64,000 nucleotides of DNA from NCBI RefSeq assembly GCF_003342675.1, contig NZ_CP031147.1, forward strand, positions 62,001 through 126,000, read 5' to 3'. The notes beneath the pieces are model-generated. The model saw only the letters and a program-made list of their open reading frames with translations, did not search any database and was not told the origin of the DNA. This stretch comes from Haloplanus rubicundus. Its GTDB lineage: Archaea > Halobacteriota > Halobacteria > Halobacteriales > Haloferacaceae. Position numbers and translations under genes: made by a program. Positions 43,401-51,997 of this stretch are shown here, in pieces; the stretch's first letter is position 1, and every line of letters begins with the position of its first letter.

Positions 43401-44163
43401 AACGGACGAACTTCGAGAGATGGTCGAAGCAATGGAGACAGACAGGGAGATACTGACCATGGCCGAGACGCACTGGGAGGAACGCCTCCCGTTCCTCCTC
43501 CAGCTTGAAGCTCTCACCCGACCGGAACTTCGTGGAGTAGAGTGGCTCGGCGAGGACGTCCATGAGAACCTCCAAACACTCTCCGACCAGGTCGGCGCCG
43601 CCACGGACACGGACTGGTGGACTGCCGATGGCTGGAGTACCTTCGTCGGCGAGCTTGATGCACGAACTGACGCCATTGACAACCTCACCGACGCGTGGGC
43701 GGACCAGCAGGCAAAGACTGGAATTGAATCACTCCAGACTGATCTCGAGGACCACGCCTGGCTGATAGAGCCGATGGATCTCCCGCCAACAGTCAGAGAC
43801 GGCTTCAGAGTCACATACGTGGACCCACTTCGTACGTTCCGGAAAACTGTTGAGCGAATCACAACCACTCTTGAGGGCCTCACCGATCCGGAGCCAGGAA
43901 CCAGAGACACGAGCACCTTAACGAGCATCCTGGGCCGGCTCGATGGTTCTCTAGAGTGGGACTGTCTGACTACAGCGACCGTCGAGGATCGCCGAGAGAC
44001 ACTCACCACGCTTGATCGCGTTGTCGACGGCAAGGCACCCGAGGAGTTGACCGGAGTTGGCCTGCTACACGCTGACGATGACGCACTCAGAGCACACATC
44101 AAGTCCCTCGACACCGAGGGCTTGGAACTCATTGACGTCGATGGCGGGGTGATCGTTCGATGA
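40411..44163 (+). CDS. brxC: BrxC/PglY ATPase, first copy
   Basis: This 1250-residue P-loop protein has Walker A YGYYGSGKSHLLTALDLLL near residues 76-95 and Walker B VKIALLMDEVTLFIGGNYQR near 275-294. FHEP-like YPLLPYQPALFMEILSNLRE near 415 and a long, helical C-terminal half complete the BrxC/PglY layout. BrxC is a large AAA+-like ATPase essential for BREX defence. Starting ATGA overlaps link it to brxA and, at its end (ATGA at 44160-44163), to brxB. A second BrxC lies downstream, which is the mark of BREX type 5. Confidence 0.9.
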   Translation: MIDDEQLFDNPDPQFEESIRIDRDLEVEDDAEERELLYQRYLDDYHLTDATVDFLKDLFTHFEEDTPDADERNHWLYGYYGSGKSHLLTALDLLLDTSQVEAHDGQSAWERFDDKHAEPELGEQWRGLHDDTIIVPLSINLLQYQGVREQSFSEIVLQEVYNQRGLGERLDVSFFEEEFKRTGGLFDTREVWEKREQLLNDILAGEGVHNPDYSWTDVRQYQLLSDIVLPDLTKRATGMVDNLADIQNKKIGQELAVRKIESYRQELEEQYDRPVKIALLMDEVTLFIGGNYQRLSELNALAEGIKDVGDGNIISVVTAQSEIEDVQPGLAVKQLNFGILKDRFPQQYELPSRHAGEIVQQRLLAKSDQGTQWIENNALTAKVDPKVMFSYRDVKQNTAPPLNDIDEEQFIQYYPLLPYQPALFMEILSNLRELLPDATKSIFSGTARAVLALVAGLRAEWAKKDGEIPIISLVDFYNLVQYELQDIIQEKTEVIKDIENDPETNAFDLKVAKVVLLLSYVPEMIPQTEPNYSNIATAVMDDLEGEIRSNVQTRVRNSLEGSLEKYIRPDTSTDGADLRLTDREEQRLISDAREYETEPEWDEIIESLDDHLWEDIVADLSLPTGYEWEADDDDTAYPVGYSFHIDGSALETGYSDSESAVFDVDVVIRGLRPDVDNDKIAQDKLYWTLESEGMDELRSQLTEWWALEKATNKTNPPESVVRDRSDAANRVREKLQAALSNGDFTVQADDFTTIDNALSEYVNETYPDYFHPELARISDSHLDELRQLDDEDPLPSWADTIGVPAQSTGDIATFSDIAFEVRKLIGTKIQDSGDGVDVATILNRAIEEEPLFTVEAPTGKDPSPAMLAVLWGLCRAGVFRVTTVDGEPVELDALLTPRRHTTITLSTVPVGPRAKDVFVDHDIIEPTESENQGYINFVEQLESIETRANGLKNDASVKAETTFETAAVNTLVHRIATTARDIEDAAAERQDDATTVGTDELREMVEAMETDREILTMAETHWEERLPFLLQLEALTRPELRGVEWLGEDVHENLQTLSDQVGAATDTDWWTADGWSTFVGELDARTDAIDNLTDAWADQQAKTGIESLQTDLEDHAWLIEPMDLPPTVRDGFRVTYVDPLRTFRKTVERITTTLEGLTDPEPGTRDTSTLTSILGRLDGSLEWDCLTTATVEDRRETLTTLDRVVDGKAPEELTGVGLLHADDDALRAHIKSLDTEGLELIDVDGGVIVR

Positions 44164-44798
44164 GTCAGCAAAACACGAACCCGCTCGTCAAGTTCACCAC
44201 AGAACTCGTCGACTTCGCTCGCGGAGAGCGCCGAGGGATTCGCAATCCTTTCGTCATGGTGCCTGTCGAGCCAAAAATCGAACACCGGCTCACGAAACGC
44301 CTCGAAACGTGGGCAAGCGCCCCCGACGGGGATCTCAAAAACTGGGAGGATGTCAGCGACACCAGGGGCGCTGATGTGACGATCACAAGCGTCCGGCTCG
44401 ATGCACTCATGCCGGAGACGAGGGCCTTCGAGACCACCATCGATCTTGGCGCTCTCGATCGCGTCGAGACGGACGCCGTTGAGGACACCCTCGAACGGAA
44501 CCTCGCCGCCGAACTGGTCGACGCACTCATCGAGAAACACATCAAGAACGGCGCGGTCAAGAACGACCGCTCTTCGGTGTTGGTCCTGCTGAACTTGGGG
44601 AGTCTCTACCCCTTTACCCGAGCTTCGGAACTGCTAGATGAACTCGACCGGAAAAACGTCAACACGACCGTCGGCATTCCCTTCCCGGGTTCAGTCGTCG
44701 GCGGCCGACTCAGCTTCTTCAACGAACAGGCACGCCACTACTATCCGGCCCACCGAATCGGCAAGAAAGTGATTGCGGGGTACATGGAAGATGTCTGA
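44160..44798 (+). CDS. brxB: BrxB-like protein (DUF1788)
   Basis: This 212-residue protein has the DUF1788/BrxB character: central VLVLLNLGSLYPFTRASELL, then the signature IPFPGSVVGGRLSFFNEQAR followed by HYYPAHRIGKKVIAGY at the end. BrxB is a small conserved BREX component of unknown biochemical role that interacts with other BREX proteins. It overlaps brxC by four bases upstream and the second brxC by eight bases downstream, so the whole run is one operon. Confidence 0.8.
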   Translation: MSQQNTNPLVKFTTELVDFARGERRGIRNPFVMVPVEPKIEHRLTKRLETWASAPDGDLKNWEDVSDTRGADVTITSVRLDALMPETRAFETTIDLGALDRVETDAVEDTLERNLAAELVDALIEKHIKNGAVKNDRSSVLVLLNLGSLYPFTRASELLDELDRKNVNTTVGIPFPGSVVGGRLSFFNEQARHYYPAHRIGKKVIAGYMEDV

Positions 44799-47700
44799 AT
44801 ACGACACTCTCGCCGACCTGTTTCCGCCGGACCGCCAGCCAACTCGCGGACTCGAACCGATTCAGAAGGTCGACAAGACTGACCAAATCGAGACGGACAT
44901 CGACGAGTTCTACGAAACCGACAGCGCAAAGCGCGTTCTCAAAGAGACTGCTGCAATCGTCGAAAACCACGACATCGACCACCGATTCCGCTATGTCCAT
45001 GCGACCTTCGGTTCAGGGAAGTCACACCTGCTGAAACTCATCGGCGTCGCCACCGGCGAGTTGGAGGGCTTAGAATCATACGCTCATGAACTCGCAAACA
45101 CCACGTCGGGTTTCAAAGAGTTCCGCGAGGCGATCGCTGACTCCCACATCGATCACCTCCAGCCGCTGTTCCTCAATCTGCTCGACCGGGATCGGGACGA
45201 CACGAAACTCCCGCTGATCCTGTATGAAGAGCTCGGACGTCGTCGTGGCTATCACACCGACTTGCCATGGCTGCTTGAGTTTTGCTGGCAACTCGACATC
45301 GAACACGGCCTCTGGGAGCAACTCCAAACGCTCGAGCACGAGTCACTACAGCTTGCCGACGTCGTTGACCGGCCGGCGTCCCTACGCCCGTGGCTTCAGC
45401 AGGCTATCCCCGAGCTCGACGGCGCCGCTGCCGCCGGCCTAGACTCCCAAACAGCCGTTGACGCCCGAATCGAGGCCGCAGCCGCAGCGATCGATCCCGA
45501 CGCGTTCGGCCCTGACGACCTCGTGGAACGCCTCCACCGCACCAAGCGCCACCTCGAAGGAGACGGGGACACCTACGAATACCTCATTGGTCTAGACGAA
45601 ATCGCGATCTACGTCGGCGATCAGCAGCGACGGTACCAAGAGGTCGTCGACACCGTAACCGCCCTCATCGAAGGGCTCAATCCCCCCATTCTGGGCACCG
45701 GTCAATGGCCAATGCGGGACATGCAGCAGAACTTCCTCGGCGACGTCGACGGCGATGCGTGGTACGCCCAGGAGGTCAAACTCGAAGGCGCAGACACTGA
45801 GACCATCGTCCGGAAGCGCTGGCTACAGAAATCGAAAGAGGGCGCCGAACACATCGACTCACAACTCCTGACCGACGCTCCCAAGCTCGAACCGACACTC
45901 AGCGAGGACGCCGAACCGCCCACCCACAACGACCCAGTCGAAGCCTATCCGTTCCGCGATCTGGACCTCTGGCTCCTCAGAGACGCCATGCAGGGGCTCA
46001 TCGAGGGCGATCGGGACACCGACAGGGAGTACATCCAGGGGCGAGCACTCCTTGCCCGCGTTCGGTCGCTGTTCGTCAACCATGGCTGGGCAAGCGACCC
46101 GCCGGGCGTCATCGTCCCCTGGAACGAGCTCTTCGACATCATCGACGACGACACCGAGCTCATCTCGGCGTGGGCCACCGACCTGATCAGTCGCGTCGAG
46201 AGCACCTTGGATGAAGCGACCGCCGAAACCGCCAAGGCACTGTTCCTGTTGAGTCAGGTCGACACCGTCCCTCGAACCGCCGAAAACCTCACCCGGCTCT
46301 TGATTGACGACGTCGAGACCGACATCAGCACACTAACAGAGACCGTTGAGGGTCATCTCGAGGACTTAGTCAGGAAGAACCTGATTCGAGAGAGCACGGA
46401 GACGGAACCTTCGACCTACACTATCCTCTCCGAAGAAGAAATCCAGTTCTGGCAAGAAGTCCAGCAGGAGGCAACCGACCTCCCCGAACACCAAGTCCAG
46501 AACAACATTCAGGAGTTCATCCAAGAGGCCGACCAAACGCGTCTTCCAGCGCATGAAGGCACCCAAACGGGATCTTTCGGCGATCTTGAAGGAATCACAT
46601 ACACCGTCAGATATGCGATCGACCGGTCGATCCCTGGCTCAGTCACAGAGGAGTACGACAAACTCGTCTTCCGGGTGCTGGTCCACGATGAAGACACGAT
46701 TAGCGACGAACGAAAACAGTGGCAAGAAGCCCATAGTGGACCGGCCGGCCGTGAAGATGTCCTGATCACCATCAAAATCACCGAAACAACCCGCCGACAA
46801 GTTCGGGAGCTGATCGGGATGCAACAAGTCCTGCGGGGGATGGCCGACCCAAGCCCGGACCACCGACTCGACCAACAGTCGATGCAAGAAGAGGTCGAAG
46901 ACGATCTCCACGATCGGCTCAACGATGCCGCCGTTTACCGGCCCCAGCGGGAAGCGGCCTATGGGACATACCTCCAGAACCTCGATGACGCTGTCAAAAA
47001 TGCTGTCAAGGAGAAATTCCCGGATCGAAAGTACATCGATCACACGCTCCAGATGGAGGACCTAGAGGCGTTTGTCGACTTCTTCAAGAACGGTGGGCCA
47101 TGCCCGCTGAGCAGCGACGACGCTGACGAGCTTGGCGTCAATCCCGTTCCCAGGACAATCAGTAGTGGCTGGGCGATGGAGTTTCTCGAACTGGACCGAT
47201 TCGACACCGATGAACGCGTCAGCGGCGATCGGGTGTTAGAGACCATCAACGGCCGGGGTGGGGAGTTCCTCGGAACTCCCGTCGAAGCCCTGCAGACACT
47301 TCTCTTTGTCCTCGTCGCCGACGACCGGATCGCAATCCGAGCCGATGGCGAGCGACTAACTGATACGCGGGAAATCGCCCGCACCATCACCAGTACCACC
47401 CGTTTTGAAGACGCAATCGTCGTCTTCGATCCCTCGCCGCCACCGGAGGAGCTGAGCGACGTCTATGCAGCCCTCGTCGGCAAAGACCCAGACACCGACG
47501 ACACACAGGACCTGCTTTCAGGAATCGAAACCTGGGCAACCGACCACGCCCAAGAGTTCAACACCGTCGTCTCACGGACGGATTTGGAGTTCAACAGCCA
47601 CCTGACACTGGCAAGTCTGAACAACGCACTCAAGCCAGCCTTCGGCGACGCAGAGTTGGACCCAACGCTCCTCACCAACGAGGAGGTCGTTGAGCAAGCC

Positions 47701-48462
47701 GACCGCTACGCTTCGACCGCCCCACTGTTCATCGCCGATGACGGCGAAACCCCGCTGTGGGACCAACTCACCACGGTCAGTACGTGGCTCACCAAGCACT
47801 ATCCCACCGCCTCGGTCACTGGGTCGGTAAGCGCCGCCACGAGTGGATCACAGATTCCAAGCGCCGACAGAGTGGAGTCGCTGCTCGACGACGCCGCGGC
47901 GTTTAGAGTCGAGACCCTCCAAGAGCTGTCCCAAGACCTCACCGGTAGCCCTGCTACCGCCGAAGATGTCGACGCCCTCAGAGAATCACTCACAGAAACC
48001 CTGCGAAGTAAAACTCTCGCGGAGGATATCGAAGCTGTCACCGACGCGTATCCAACCGTCGAGCTCGACACGTTACAAGCGACCATTGACAACGCGAACG
48101 CAGTCGAGGAACCTCCTGCCGAGGAGGCCTTCGCCAAGAAAGCGCTCCGGACTGACGCCGAGACACTCGCAAACGGACGCGCCCTGCTCGAAATGAAAGA
48201 GGACGGCAAGTCCCTCCACGCACAGCTCCAAGAACTCTCTGACAAACTGCCCGACGACGCTACGGGATTCGTCCCCACGCAGATCCAGAACTCAGTGAGT
48301 GGGAAATCGATCCCGAACCCGGACCGCGCCCAGCAATTGCTCACACAAGGGCGGGCCATCATTGATGGGAGCAAGACAACGACAGATGATGACCTCTGGC
48401 AACGGCTCTCGAACTACGATGATGGCACTATCGTTGTCATCGACGGAGAGGACAACAAATGA
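44791..48462 (+). CDS. brxC2: BrxC/PglY ATPase, second copy
   Basis: This second BrxC/PglY-type ATPase of 1223 residues starts MSEYDTLADLFPPDRQPTRG at ATG 44791. The P-loop YVHATFGSGKSHLLKLIGVA is near residues 66-85, and the Walker B-like EYLIGLDEIAIYVGDQQRRY near 262-281. The rest is helical with acidic linkers. It is clearly diverged from the first copy rather than a recent duplication, and the two may form a hetero-oligomer. Doubling of brxC/pglY is a known feature of type 5 BREX. The start overlaps the brxB stop by 8 bases and its stop overlaps the pglZ start by four. Confidence 0.87.
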   Translation: MSEYDTLADLFPPDRQPTRGLEPIQKVDKTDQIETDIDEFYETDSAKRVLKETAAIVENHDIDHRFRYVHATFGSGKSHLLKLIGVATGELEGLESYAHELANTTSGFKEFREAIADSHIDHLQPLFLNLLDRDRDDTKLPLILYEELGRRRGYHTDLPWLLEFCWQLDIEHGLWEQLQTLEHESLQLADVVDRPASLRPWLQQAIPELDGAAAAGLDSQTAVDARIEAAAAAIDPDAFGPDDLVERLHRTKRHLEGDGDTYEYLIGLDEIAIYVGDQQRRYQEVVDTVTALIEGLNPPILGTGQWPMRDMQQNFLGDVDGDAWYAQEVKLEGADTETIVRKRWLQKSKEGAEHIDSQLLTDAPKLEPTLSEDAEPPTHNDPVEAYPFRDLDLWLLRDAMQGLIEGDRDTDREYIQGRALLARVRSLFVNHGWASDPPGVIVPWNELFDIIDDDTELISAWATDLISRVESTLDEATAETAKALFLLSQVDTVPRTAENLTRLLIDDVETDISTLTETVEGHLEDLVRKNLIRESTETEPSTYTILSEEEIQFWQEVQQEATDLPEHQVQNNIQEFIQEADQTRLPAHEGTQTGSFGDLEGITYTVRYAIDRSIPGSVTEEYDKLVFRVLVHDEDTISDERKQWQEAHSGPAGREDVLITIKITETTRRQVRELIGMQQVLRGMADPSPDHRLDQQSMQEEVEDDLHDRLNDAAVYRPQREAAYGTYLQNLDDAVKNAVKEKFPDRKYIDHTLQMEDLEAFVDFFKNGGPCPLSSDDADELGVNPVPRTISSGWAMEFLELDRFDTDERVSGDRVLETINGRGGEFLGTPVEALQTLLFVLVADDRIAIRADGERLTDTREIARTITSTTRFEDAIVVFDPSPPPEELSDVYAALVGKDPDTDDTQDLLSGIETWATDHAQEFNTVVSRTDLEFNSHLTLASLNNALKPAFGDAELDPTLLTNEEVVEQADRYASTAPLFIADDGETPLWDQLTTVSTWLTKHYPTASVTGSVSAATSGSQIPSADRVESLLDDAAAFRVETLQELSQDLTGSPATAEDVDALRESLTETLRSKTLAEDIEAVTDAYPTVELDTLQATIDNANAVEEPPAEEAFAKKALRTDAETLANGRALLEMKEDGKSLHAQLQELSDKLPDDATGFVPTQIQNSVSGKSIPNPDRAQQLLTQGRAIIDGSKTTTDDDLWQRLSNYDDGTIVVIDGEDNK

Positions 48463-50567
48463 ACCAGCCCCAACACACCCTGACCGACGAAGCAGAACAG
48501 CGCCTTCAGCAGGCCTTCCCGGACAGCCACACGACTGAGGTGCGAGTAGTCTGGTGGGACGACGGCGGCCACCTCGAAGAGATCGTCAAGGCAGCCGCCG
48601 AGCAGCTGGGCGTCGGCTTCCGCGCCGCGGAGGGGTTTCCCCTCAGCCTCCGAACGGACGCACTCAAAGAGGAACATGAGACCGACCGACCCATTGTGTG
48701 GTACGTCGGCGAGGGCAAACAGGGTCGGGACTGGTTCCGCGATATCCGTGAGACCGGCGGGGAAGTTACCAAGAGCATCGAAGAGCTCACCGGCGACCTC
48801 TATGGCGTAAATCCCTGGGACATCTTCGACGTTGAAATGAACGACGCCGCCACCAGAACACAAATAGCCGGGATCATCAAAGCCGAGTTCCAGACACCAG
48901 GAATCCCTACATACGGAAGTCTCAGAGAGGAGATCTACACCCGCGGCGATGGCAAGATCATCGATCACCTCCTGCGTGAGGGATGGCCCGATATCAGCAG
49001 AGATCCCGAAACCGTCGCCGAGATTCGGACCAAACTCGACGACGACATCCCCATCCCAGATGGCGCCGATCCCGAGGAGATCACCAACACCGTTCGGCGG
49101 TGGGCCGTCGCCCAGACACTCCACCGCAGCGGCGTCGACGGCTCACACTTCCCCGCAGGCTACGGTGAGTCCAGCCACAGCCCCCTGACAACCCTGCTCA
49201 ACATGGGTGGATCCAGAGCCCGCGCCGAAGAGTACCTAGGCGAAGAGTTCTGGGCGGAGGTGATTCGGAGCTTGGATGATGTCTGGGCATACGCTGATTG
49301 TCCGGTCGACCGAGCGCTCGATGACGCACTCTGGGAGTCCTGGTACGAGACCTTCGAGGCAGGAGACCTCTCCACCTGTATCGAGCAGGCACAGATCAGG
49401 CAGGATGCCCTGACGGTCTACCCTGACCACACGGGATGGCGCGATCTCTGGGCCCAGTGTGAGCACCTCGCCCGCCTCCAGCAGCAATTCATTGCCTGGG
49501 AGGACCGAGACGGACAGTCAGAGCCCTTCTCGGCCTATGCCGATATCGACGAAGGGAGCTGGCAGATCGACAATGAAGTCCTGCACCTCCAACTGACGGG
49601 CACCCCCGAAACGGACGTTCCAGCCGATCACCCAGCGACCGGGGCGCTCCCCCAGCTTCGCAACGAGCTGCTCACAAGCCGCTATCGCGAGTATCTTGGA
49701 ACGCTCGCCGATGAGGTCGAGGCGGCAATGCAGGTCGGCCAACCATTGCTCAACAAGGAGTCGGCACATGAGTGGTGGAGCGACCACGAAGAGGAGTTCG
49801 AGAAAGCTGGGACCGTCGCCGTCCTGCTCATAGACGCGCTCCGTTATGATCTCGCACAGCAGCTTGCAGCGGAGCTCAACGACTCTTTTGATGTCTCCCG
49901 TGAGACCAGGCTCTCGATACTCCCCTCCGAAACCAAATTCGGGATGGCCGCACTCACACCCGGCCGCTCATTCCGGTTCTCGCTCGAAATGTACAACGGG
50001 GCGCTCACTCCCTTCCAAGGCGACCGCTCACTCTCGAACAAGCAGCGCCGGAAAGATTTCCTTAGTGATGAAGGCTGGAGCGTCCCCGATGACCGGGAGG
50101 ACGGCTGGGGAGAGAATCGAATCGCCTACTACGACAAGGAAATCGACGAGGTCGGGGAAGGCGAAATCGGCGAGATGGTCCATCACTTCGACAACTACGT
50201 CACCGAGCTCGCGGCAATGATTCGCGATAAGCTCGACAACAAGAACTGGGACCGAATCTACGTCGTTACTGACCACGGGTTCGTGCTCCTCCCCGAGGGG
50301 ACGACCACGGAAGCCGTTCCCTCAAGCGCCCCAGATAGCGAAGTGAAGTATCGCCGAGTCGCAGGGGATGACCTGAGTGGACTGACCAACGGTGTGTCAG
50401 TCTCTGGAAGCACGCCTGGGCTCAACGACTATCTCAAAACGGATCTCCAGCTCCTCGTTGATCCGCGCCAACACTTCAGCAAGCAGGGCTATAGCGGCGA
50501 TCGCTACTACCACGGTGGATTGCTCCCGCAGGAGTGTATGCTGTCGTTCCTCGAGATTCAGAAGTGA
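48459..50567 (+). CDS. pglZ: PglZ, alkaline-phosphatase-superfamily protein
   Basis: This 702-residue protein is the hallmark gene of all BREX types. It opens MNQPQHTLTDEAEQRLQQAF; the N-terminal region with RVVWWDDGGHLEEIVKAAAE matches the PglZ start. The alkaline phosphatase-like domain is in the C-terminal third: VAVLLIDALRYDLAQQLAAE near 453-472 (metal-binding Asp, with DALRYD as signature) and IYVVTDHGFVLLPEGTTTEA near 600-619 (TDHG). PglZ acts with the other BREX components in phage exclusion; its catalytic role is still debated. It is the last gene of the plus-strand BREX operon and is followed by a convergent methyltransferase. Confidence 0.92.
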   Translation: MNQPQHTLTDEAEQRLQQAFPDSHTTEVRVVWWDDGGHLEEIVKAAAEQLGVGFRAAEGFPLSLRTDALKEEHETDRPIVWYVGEGKQGRDWFRDIRETGGEVTKSIEELTGDLYGVNPWDIFDVEMNDAATRTQIAGIIKAEFQTPGIPTYGSLREEIYTRGDGKIIDHLLREGWPDISRDPETVAEIRTKLDDDIPIPDGADPEEITNTVRRWAVAQTLHRSGVDGSHFPAGYGESSHSPLTTLLNMGGSRARAEEYLGEEFWAEVIRSLDDVWAYADCPVDRALDDALWESWYETFEAGDLSTCIEQAQIRQDALTVYPDHTGWRDLWAQCEHLARLQQQFIAWEDRDGQSEPFSAYADIDEGSWQIDNEVLHLQLTGTPETDVPADHPATGALPQLRNELLTSRYREYLGTLADEVEAAMQVGQPLLNKESAHEWWSDHEEEFEKAGTVAVLLIDALRYDLAQQLAAELNDSFDVSRETRLSILPSETKFGMAALTPGRSFRFSLEMYNGALTPFQGDRSLSNKQRRKDFLSDEGWSVPDDREDGWGENRIAYYDKEIDEVGEGEIGEMVHHFDNYVTELAAMIRDKLDNKNWDRIYVVTDHGFVLLPEGTTTEAVPSSAPDSEVKYRRVAGDDLSGLTNGVSVSGSTPGLNDYLKTDLQLLVDPRQHFSKQGYSGDRYYHGGLLPQECMLSFLEIQK

Positions 50568-50598
50568 GGGGATGCACCGAAGGTGATTGTCCAGGGGG

Positions 50599-51854
50599 TT
50601 AATCCGAATTCGCAACCGTCTCGGATGGCATTGTCGAAGAGATTTCTTCAGGTTCCTGGAACCGATATTTGGAGCCCTCAAGATAGCGTTCCTCAGCATC
50701 AAACGCGAGCCACTTCCGTCCGGTTTGTTGGGCCATCTGTCCGGTGGTGTTACTCCCAGCAAAGATATCCAACACAGTATCACCCGGTTCAGTCAGGAAC
50801 TGGATGAAGAATTTCGGGAGCTCACGTGGGAATCGCGCTGGATGAATATCGGTGTCCGTCTCTTTGCAGGCCTGGAGGTACGGCGTCTGTGAACGTGTGT
50901 TCGCAATCTCGAGGACGTTATCCTCGGTATAGGCAGCCCCGAGTGTTTGAACTAACTCCTCGGTCAACCCCTCTTCGAGAATGACCTCCAAGAGGTTCTC
51001 CGGCACATCGAGTTTTTCGAGCAGTTCCGACGGGTCCTCCTTGACCGTTTTATCGTCGATCGCGTTTCGGAAGTTGGGTCGGATCGCCCCATCTTCGGCC
51101 GGTTTGTCGAAGGTGTCGCTAATCTTGTGCTCGCTCGGCCGCGTTTTGGCGTCGTAGCCGTTCTCGATGAGCTGCTTCTGAGCGTCGCTGTACTCTTTGA
51201 GCACCCGCCGATTATCCGGTTTCTCACGAGCGTCACCCTTCGAGAGCCACCACACATGGTTCACCGCGTCCTTGACCCGAATCCGCTCGATAGTTACCCA
51301 CTGGGCGGGCGTTGGGAGCTTGGCCGGATTGTACCAGTAGAAGTCCTGAGCAAGATTGAAGCTCTCATCGATGCGGTCTGCGAGGTGCCCGTCGTCGTCG
51401 GTAAGCGCCGAGAGGAGTTTGAAGTGATAGTGTGACCGAAGCGGCTTTCCCTTCTGCCACCCGCCGCCGATGTCTATCACGAGCGAGCCATTCTCTGCAA
51501 GGGCGTCGTAGATCCCTTCCGCGAAGTCGAGGAACCATTCAACGTATTCCTCGGGGACTTGTTCCCGTATTCCTTCTTCCGTTGGAGCGCGAATGGTGGG
51601 GACGTAACGACGAGATCGATCGAGGCGTCCTCCACCGCGTCAATCAGATCTCTACTGTCGCCGGAGAATGCAGCTCCCTGGATTGGGTCTTCACCAACAG
51701 CCTCGGCAGACGGACGAACCTCGACAGTCTCGTTCCCGGCCGTTGTAACGTACTGTGGCCGCTCAGTACCCATGAGATCCGTTACTTGGCTCGGATCCGT
51801 CGTCTCCATCAGGTCAGTAGAGCAGGTCGGCCGGTCGCAATTATCTCGCTTCAT
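50599..51854 (-). pseudogene. Frameshifted beta-class DNA methyltransferase (M1)
   Basis: The N-terminal part (start ATG 51854) contains ASIDLVVTSPPFALQRKKEY (catalytic SPPF, motif IV) and stops after a frame change. The remainder lies in the next frame from about 51560 to 50599 and continues exactly where the paralogues do (EEYVEWFLDFAEGIYDALAE..., NPAKLPTPAQWV, DIFAGSNTTGQMAQQTGRKW as motif I). A single missing base near 51553-51562 (AACAAGTCCCC on the coding strand) restores one reading frame of about 419 codons. The order IV then I places it in the beta class, and SPPF suggests an N4-cytosine-type enzyme. It is probably inactive unless the frame is corrected or the base was missed in sequencing. 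Confidence 0.75.
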
Positions 51855-51997
51855 TGAGCTGTCCTACTTATTCAGCTCTTTGTATAAAAATGTCCGTAGC
51901 CTGAGCTGAAGCGCGCGCGTTCTCAGCAGCCTATCTTCGCTCCTACCCTCGACGATAGTACTAATATCTCGGTTATGAAACAATATGTAATTACAAC

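Noticed and set aside
43326-44540. Minus-strand open frame of 404 codons across brxC and brxB
   Set aside because: It is antisense to two overlapping genes with clear motifs; the Ser/Arg-rich product is a shadow.
47799-48374. Minus-strand open frame of 191 codons in the second brxC
   Set aside because: Shadow frame with Ser-rich composition opposite a real gene.
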